Assembly: GCF_963678635.1 (NCBI RefSeq)
Contig: NC_087066.1
Coordinates: 22,291,996-22,351,995 of the forward strand
Length of the DNA stretch: 60,000 nucleotides
Direction: 5' to 3'
Source: Symsagittifera roscoffensis
Lineage: Eukaryota; Xenacoelomorpha; Acoela; Convolutidae
Shown: piece by piece, positions 25,701 through 34,700 of the stretch
Layout of the letters: each line of letters starts with the position of its first letter
Position numbering within the stretch: position 1 is the stretch's first letter
Notes under the pieces: generated by a model
The model's input: only the letters and a program-made list of their open reading frames with translations
Database searches by the model: none
What the model was told of the DNA's origin: nothing
Made by a program: the position numbers and the translations under genes

Positions 25701-28700
25701 TTTTAATGCTCACTTTTTTTCGCAAAAAAACCAACAATAACAGAAAACAGCTATGCGTGAACAATAAATAACCCAATTTTAAAGTGTCAGTCAGTGAAAT
25801 CTTTGCCGCAAGTTTGAAGTCTTGGATATCCTTGCATATAATTTTCATCAAGAAATTCTTTTAACAAATGATTGCACCACCGAAGTTACACGGTTAAAAA
25901 CCACCTTTATAAAGGCTCCCGGGTTGAGGTGATCGACTCATGATTCGACCGAAATGGTCGAACGATGTCCGTTTTCTATTTTTTCAGTCGAACGATGTCA
26001 GATTTCGACTTTTTGGGTCGAACGATGTCCGTTTTCGACATTGTTCGACTTTGTTCGACTCTGCTCGACTTTGTTCGACTATACTGGACATTGTTCGACT
26101 TTGTTCGACTCTACCGGACCTTGTTCGACTTTTTTCGACTTTATCGAGAATTAGCAGAAGAATCCTGAATTACAACGACACTCGGACATCATTGGACTGT
26201 TTCTGTCAAATCACTTTTCAAAACCCTCAACCTGGGCAGCCACAAAATATAATAGAAAAAGCCACAAAATTGAGCATCGTAGATTTGTGTAGCCCGAGTT
26301 GAGTTGTTGGACTTATGTTTTAATGAAACAGACCAACAATGGCAAGGTTTCGACCGGTTAGTTTAAAAATGGCTATGTTTTGACCGACTCGGCCCAATTT
26401 TGCAATGTTTTGAACGACTTGATTAAAGAAAAAGTGGCTTCGATTGTGTTTGTTGTAAGCTAACTATGTTGCGACCGGCTCGACCCAAGCTGGCTCTATT
26501 TCGACCGACTCGACCAAAGGATAAAGTGTTCGACAGTGTTTGAAGCAAGCCAATTATTTTTGAACGGACTCAGCCGAATGAAAACTTGATCAACCGCTGC
26601 CCATTTTATTTTAAATGACTCGAAGAAAAACGACTCATCTGTATAACGCTTATGCAAACAAAAAAAACCGACAACAATTCCATTACTTCAGCTTTGCGCG
26701 ACCCATGTTGCGATTGTGCGCGACCCAATTTTATGTTGCGACCCTGTTCGACTCATGATTCGACCCTGCTCGACTCATAATTCGAACCTGTTCGACTCAT
26801 GATTCGACCCTGTTCGACTCATTATTTGACCCTGCTCGACTCATGATTCGACCCTGTTCGACTCACGATTCAACCCTGCTCGACTCATGATTCGACCCTG
26901 TTCGACTCATGGTTCGACCCTGTTCGACCCTGTTCGACACATGATTCGACCCTATTGGACTCATGATTCGACCCTGTTCGACTCATGATTCGACACTGCT
27001 CGACTCATGATTCGACCCTGTTCGACTCTATCGACCATGTTCGACTCGTGATTCGACCCTGTTCGACCCATGATTCGACTTTGTTCGACTATAGTGTTCG
27101 TTCGACGGTCTTAGTTTGTTTTATTGCAAATTTAGACCATTAATTCTTTTAAACAAAAATCACACATATTTGTCATCAATCACTTTCAATTTTTAAATTC
27201 TCTGCAACATCAAATTACTTTTCAGCAAAAAATCTGATAGTTAAAAACTTTGCTACACTATAATTCAGCAAAAATACAAGACTTGCAAGCCACTTGATTT
27301 TATTGAAACTGATTTATGATCATTAAACTCTTTCTAGCTATTCGCTGTGGGAAAAAGTGCAAAAAAAAACATAAATTATAAAAGCATCTGAGTTTACAAA
27401 GCAAAAACCGTGCAAAAAATCCTAAAATTGAGCAAAACAAAAATATCTAATGCAAGTTTATATATATTATAAACATATGAAAAAAGCACTCCGAACTTTT
27501 TTTTAAAAGTGTTCAAATTCATTATATCCAAAAACAAAATCGATTATGATGACTTGGAATGTGAAATTCATTTTTTAATTGTTAATATACGAGGTAAATT
27601 AATGATACCTACAATTTAGTAGCAACTAATTTAACTGTGTACATTTTACTAACTAGTCATTTTACTACTAAACAATTTAAATTCCTTACTATTGAATTCC
27701 AATTTTATAGTTTAACACCAAAAATAATGTATAAACTCTGTATCTTAACTCCTATCACACTAAAAATAACTGTGCACTTAACACACGCATCACATTAAAA
27801 ATGACGCAGTCTCAACTATTGGCAAGGTCAATTCCGATCATAACTTTTGTGAGTAAGGTAGCGCAAACATGTCTGTCTTTAAAAGGCAAAAGTTTTTTGT
27901 TCCAACTTTCCTAACAAAACTAGGGGAATATTTGAGCACAGGGTGGGTTCTTTCTTCAGACAAATTTCGACTTCTTAACTAGACTTTCTGACGGAATTTT
28001 TGAAAATCATTCAAAAGGTATTGTTCTCCTGACCTTAATTTTGAAAAGATACTTCACCTTTGATCTTTTTCCGTAAAGGTATGGGGAATTAAAGATTGGA
28101 TTTTTGACCAATTTGGGACAATTAACGCTCGATATATTTTGCTCGATATCCGTCCTAAACATTTTTGCAAACTGGTTGAAGAAAGCATATTTGCTATAAT
28201 TGATTTTTTACTAGGAATAAATCTTATCACTTTGTTCTTTATATGGCGTGTGAGGGGATGATTTCACAAAAAAAAATCAATTTTAAAAAAAACTCATTTA
28301 ATTGTTTTTCTTTTTTTTTATTACACTTATTTTTTTCGCATTATCACTGCTTCATAGACTTTAAAAGGCCTTTGTCATAATATGATCAGTCTTGTCTGTT
28401 TTTTTTTGCCGAAATCCACATTGAAATAAAAAAAAATTTCAGTCTGGATTAAAACGGTGTCAATCTTAAATAATGGCGGCCTTAAAATTTAATTATTTTT
28501 AATTGCTAAGGAAACAAAAACTAAGTCCTAAGTAAGTCTTAAGAATGGAATTTTTAAGACTACCTATGGTGCGCTCCACGCATCCAGTTGCCCGGTGATC
28601 ATTAACAGGTGAATTTATTATTTTAATGCCCTCCCCATTACAGAACGTTTTAATCTCATTCGACATAAAACTCGTACCCTGATCTACGTGAATTTTCCTT

Positions 28701-31700
28701 GGCACTTCATGATTTGCTATATAGCTTTTCAAATACTTCAGTATTTTATCAGATTGATTATTTCCACAGACCACTGCCGAGGGCCAACGAGAAAACCGAT
28801 CAACCGCCACTAACACATTTCCGGGATTCATTTAAGTAGTTAATGGGCCCCCAAAAATCCAGTTGAACTGATTCATTTGGTTCCTTGCTGATACATTTTA
28901 CTAACTAGTCATTTTACTACTAAACATTTTAATTTCCTTACTATTGAATTCCAATTTTATAGTTTAACACCAAAAATAATGTATAAACTCTGTATCTTAA
29001 CTCCTATCACACTAAAAATAACTGTGCACTTAACACACGCATCACATTAAAAATGACGCAGTCTCAACTATTGGCAAGGTCAATTCCGATCATAACTTTT
29101 GTGAGTAAGGTAGCGCAAACATGTCTGTCTTTAAAAGGCAAAAGTTTTTTGTTCCAACTTTCCTAACAAAACTAGGGGAATATTTGAGCACAGGGTGGGT
29201 TCTTTCTTCAGACAAATTTCGACTTCTTAACTAGACTTTCTGACGGAATTTTTGAAAATCATTCAAAAGGTATTGTACTCCTGACCTTAATTTTGAAAAG
29301 ATACTTTACCTTTGATCTTTTTCCGTAAAGGTATGGGGAATTAAAGATTGGATTTTTGACCAATTTGGGACAATTAACGCTCGATATATTTTGCTCGATA
29401 TCCGTCCTAAAAGTTTTTGCAAACTGGTTGAAGAAAGCATATTTGCTATTATTGATTTTTTACTAGGAACAAATCTTATCACTTTGTTCTTTATATGGCG
29501 TGTGAGGGGATGATTTCACAAAAAAATTTCAAATTTAAAAAAGACTCATTTAATTGTTTTTCTTTTTTTTACAGTTATTTTTTTTCGCATTATCAATGCT
29601 TCGTAGACTTTAAAAGGCAGTCAGAACATTCAGGCCTTTGCCATAATATGATCAGTCTTGTCTGTTTTTTTTGCCGAAATCCACTTTGAAATAAATTTTT
29701 TTTTCAGTCTGGATTAAAACGGTGTCAATCTTAAATAATGGCGGCCTTAAAATGTAATTATTTTTAATTGCTAAGGAAACAAAAAGTAAGTTTCGAAACG
29801 TTTTTGTGTTAAATTAATTGAGGTTAAAATGTAAGGACTTTGTTGGTTTCTAGAAACTGATAACAGAAACAAATTCAATCGAATAATAGAATAATATCAT
29901 TCCAGACTTCAAAAAATTTTCAAAAAGTAACGAAGAAAAAAATTCTATTAAATAAACTCATTGGTGGCCAAAAATTTTTAGTTCGACTGTCTAGTTACGG
30001 TCCGCACTGCTGAAATCTAATGCTACAAGTAGTTTTAAAAAATGTGCAGATTTTCTACCATTTTATAAAAAATCATCAGCTCTAAAGCGCTTGTAAAGAG
30101 AAATACAGTATTATTTCTGTACAGCAAATCATTAATGTTTCAATTCTCAAAAACAGTATAATTAGAAATCCAGGATTTCATTAGCCAAGTTGTCTTAATC
30201 GATTTAGCTACGAGGCAAACTGTGCATTTTTTGAGTTGTAAGCGATTCCAGAACAGCCCCAAAATAGTTCTGTTGCAAAATCCGCGACTTTGATTTTTTT
30301 AATCTTCTCTACTGTTTGTGATTCTACAAACAAACAAAACTGAAAAAACTACTGTATTGCTCAAAATTAATCCACAAATAGCCAATGTTGCGAAATCCCC
30401 AACAACATTTGCGGAACCTGGAAAGTATCTGGAATCCACACACAAATAAAATAATTGTGTGTAATGTAAAATTACGCTCATTACTTTCTCAAACGTAAAT
30501 CGAAATGCTGCCTGAAAATTTGAGTTAAAAGACAGAAAGTCTGACCCAAAATGGAAAATAGTAGCAATTTTTTTCGAAAAACTTAGTTTTTCATGGGGTA
30601 GCTCGATGTCAAACTTAAGAATCCATGAGGGATTTTTCATCCTAAATTAACCAACAAATTTTACTTGTTTATAGAAAACAAATTTTTTGAACTAACAAAA
30701 AAATTGGGACTTTTAGAGAGTCTGTGATAATAAAAATGACTCTGACGGAAAAAGTTTCGAGCACGATTTGCTAGGCTTATAGAAGCTGATTTTTGGAGAC
30801 CAAAATCGTTGACGGTTTAGAAAAGACAAAGCTTTGTTTTACTTTTCAATTTTTCGAAACTCAATAAAATTGATGATTCGACTAACTTGCTCCTGCTATT
30901 AAATTTTGCTTTAAACAGTTAGTTTTGGAGTTCTCAAATGATTAAATTTCAAACGACACAAACCAAAATGCCTCAGAAAGGATGTTTTTTTCTCTTTGTA
31001 GACTGATGTAGACTGATGATATACCTTGAAAAAAAATCCCTTCAAAAGTTTTCATCTGTTACCGAACTATTAGGTTTTTTCGCGCTTCAAAGGCTACCTG
31101 CACGTATACCTGAAACAACTAGAAAAAAATCGATACTAACTACCCTTTTTCTAGAGAACGCATACCTGAAACAACTAGAAAAAAAAATCGATACTTACTA
31201 CTCTTTTTCTAAAAAACATTTCAAGCAATTCTAACATTTCTACTACTAAGTTTCAACAAAAACGAAATTTGAAGTTTCATTAAGTAAGTATTTTTCAATA
31301 TACAAAAAATTGAGAGAAGGTGAATTTTAGACGGTTTAAAATTGATTGAAACTGAACTATAGATGATGCGAAAACTGAATTAGTTTCTTATGATCGGACT
31401 CAATCTACATCCCTTTTCTTTATAAATCTCTAAATGATCTCATTAAGGGCAAACTCTTGTTATTTCTTGTCAGTGGCGATGTGAATTTGGAAAAAATGAC
31501 CAGTCCGATAAAAGTTTCACTAAGGTTAGCGTGTAATTTTTTCTATAACTAGAAGTGTCCGGAATAGAAAGAAAAAAATCACCAGTGAATAAAGAATAAA
31601 GTTGGTATCAGGTAAATTTTTTGACATAAATCAAACTCGCTAAGTTAGCTTGAAGTATTATTTCAACTTTGGTTTCGAGCTGCATTCCAGTATTTTGAAA

Positions 31701-34700
31701 AACTTTTGTTTGAGAAAAAATTTTGAGTCCACTTTTGCAATTTTTGCTTTCTGATTTGTTTTTGGCTTTTTATGGTAAATATGCAGAGACGATAAAAGTA
31801 ACTTGCATGACACCATAACAGAATTAACAAATCATTCGATTTCAAAATTCAGCTTTAGAGGTAGGCTGAATTAAAGCAGGTTCCGCATCACCTTAAAAAG
31901 CGAAATGAGCAACTACGTTCGATTTTGTTTTTATTTGTTTTTGATGGACAACAGAGGTTTAAAAAGCTGTGCTATTTGCCAACAAACCACCTGCTAATTT
32001 TGCTAACCTTTAATTCCATTGATTTTCAGCAGTCGGTATGGAAGTTGGTACGTGCTGTCCAAATTCAAGTTTCTGGATCAAGCCTCAGCGGCCAAAAACT
32101 GCAGCGCCACTTCGAAGAACTGCTACCTGGTCTCTTTTGAGAGTGTATCTGAGCAGAGATCGGTGGCTCAGCTGGGCTTCTTCAAGAAGTACAATGACGT
32201 CATGGCCTGGATAGGGGGCAAAACGCTGGACGGGGGGTCAGAGTACAAGTGGGAGAAATATGCTTGCACCAATCAGGTACGAGGATTGCTAAAGTTCGGC
32301 TGAAATTAGTGCGTTACGGGGGAATAGGGCAGTCTTATAAGAAACCAATATTTTTTTAAGAATAAAGTGCTCTTTTCCACCTTTCGAGCACCTTTTTTTC
32401 TTCTTCATTACTTCGTAGAAACACGCGTTCAGCCATAATAAAATTGAAAAAAAATGAAATATTTGAAATGTGAGGGGGAGGGGGGGGGGGGGGGGGGGGG
32501 GGAAGAGCCGAATTAATTGTTACCAGTTGAGACAAACCCTAATGAACTGTGCACTGGTTCCTTGCATTACATTAAACGTTTTCTCTATGAACACTCTACA
32601 TGCTAAAAGATTGTCAGTCAGACTTTGTTTTTTGAGAAGTAAGAATTTAAAAAAAAATTAAACTTTTACCACTTCTTCCACATGTTGCTCGTCATTTCAA
32701 CTTTCTGTTAAAAATGGCCAGCCTTTAAAAGAGAGAACTTTACTAGCTTTGAACTAAGTATCTATCTCTGACAACTTTCCTTCTGTTGATCCAAACGTTT
32801 TTGAAATAAACACATAGTCGGTTGCTTAAGCACAAAACATTACAAGCTAATAGAAAAAAGTAATTCACAGAAAAGAAAAATTTAACACTTGCGAGTCGTC
32901 AAATCATTGCAATACAAAACAAGGAAGCTGGTTACTGTGAAGTAACACAGAATAATCCGATCAAATCTGTAAAAATCTGAGAAATTTTGTTCTCAAATTA
33001 GTGTAGAGTTTTCTGCGGGGTGTGATAAAAGGATCTGATGTAAAGCTATAGTTTCGGCATATTCGACAGTCATACCCGCACTGACATAAACAGTACCGAA
33101 TTTTTTTAAACTGATTTGGATCGATTTAAAATCGATCCAAATTGATTAACAATGTACTTTCTACAAACTTAAATGGATTTTATATCGATTTAAACTGATC
33201 TTTTTTGGAAACCTTAGATCAATTTAAGTGTATAAAAAATCGATTTAAATCGATTTGAATGCATTTTCCGATTCACTGAAATGCATCCGAAACTCACTTA
33301 AATCCATACGAATCTTATTTAAATCCATTTTGAATCAATTTAAATCGATTCTTCTTGAAAGTTTTAGACCGGTTTAAGTATCTTAAAAATCAATTTAAAT
33401 CGATTTGGATGGATTTTTAGACTCACTAAAATCAATTTTTTTGCCAACACGGCAAAAAAACCTACTCATCAAAAAATTTTGAAATTTTGAATTCTCGATT
33501 ATTTAGGTGAGAAACACACGTGCCAGATGTTATGAATTCAGTAAAATGAGCCACTTAAATCAGATTTCAAGCTCAAAAACATGCAATGAAATCATAGAAA
33601 GCCATTTTAAATCAGATTTTGGGCAAAATCTTGTGTAATATACAAGAAAAGGGTCCGAAAAAATTAAATTTTGATCTCAATAGCATGCAATCAAATCATA
33701 GAAAATCATGAATGTAAACGGAGTTTGAGCAAAAACTTATGAAACGGAGTAAAAGGGTCAATCGAGATCAGTTTTTGAACTCAAAATATGCCAGTAAAAG
33801 TAAGAGCTATATCGGCTTTTTTTCCTTTTCCCCCACCTGAAAAAATTTACTAGTGAAATTTCGTTCACGTCATTTGAATGATACAAAAATTGGCATGCGA
33901 ACTAATTAGGTCATGACAAACATATTTGGTCTTCATGATTAACCTTGTTAAACCCCTCGTTGCACAATAAAATTGATGCTTATGGGAGGTGGGGGGAAAG
34001 GAAAAAGAGCCATTTTATCAATATTTTGGTCTTTTTTTGGTTTTTTATGTTACAATACGCTCTAGGTGTATAATGAAAAAGGATAGGCAATAAATAAATG
34101 CAATAAAAGTTCGAAATTGAAGAAACTCAAATGAAAAATTTGATTTAAAACGATTTAAATCCGTTTTAATTCCCTGAAAAAAAAATAAGACTGGAAAAAA
34201 TTGGTTTAAATCGATTTAAAATCATTTTGGATCAATTTTTGTAGCTGGGATTTAAGACCAATTTAAATTGATTTTAAATCGATTCAAATCAATCTTTATC
34301 TTTTTTTATTTAATCTTCGTACTTTTTCAAACTGAAATCGATCTAAATTAGTTAAGTATTCAACATACTTTGTTCATACTATAACTGATCCTAATACATT
34401 TTTGTCAAGGCGGGTAGTAAAATAGTCAAACAGGACAACAGTTTTTGAAGAAAGATGACTAAAAAAAATTTCAAATTTGTTTTGCTGGAATTTTTTGAGT
34501 TTTTGAGTTTTTTGATCCTCGAAATGGCAGAAATCTCCAAAAACTAAATTTTCTTGACTAAAAAAAATTAAGTGTAATTAGGCTACTATGAATGGCCTAA
34601 ATTAAGCATAAATAAGCCTGCTCGTTCGCTTCACTCGCTCGTCATTGGTTAAACTTTTCTGAGATTGTGTAACGTCGTTCAAATCCCGACTGTCGTTCAA

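Larger units (their letters stand above)
22229..32029 (+). other. 9.8 kb repeat-rich interval between lectin-like exons
   Basis: Intron of the long lectin form, or the gap between two genes if exon 7 ends the first. Contents: tandem repeats at 24.7, 25.9-27.1 and 31.1 kb, the direct duplication at 27.6-29.8 kb and the integrase fragment at 28.5 kb, described separately. The rest (22.3-24.7 and 29.8-31.1 kb) is AT-rich with nothing I can identify. I found no second TM-type exon that could serve as the start of a separate downstream lectin gene. Confidence 0.5.

Noticed and set aside
25940-26302. Three overlapping open frames of 66-120 codons
   Set aside because: They are products of the TTCGAC repeat; all three frames are open and encode only repeated Cys/Ser/Thr/Arg/Leu patterns.
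26690-27110. Regular short repeats considered as a CRISPR array
   Set aside because: Units are contiguous ~22-mers without unique spacers, in a eukaryotic setting.
34670-34700. B-box-like GTTCAAATCCCGAC
   Set aside because: No A box at the right distance and no cloverleaf; the motif is also duplicated as GTTCAAATCTTT right after it.
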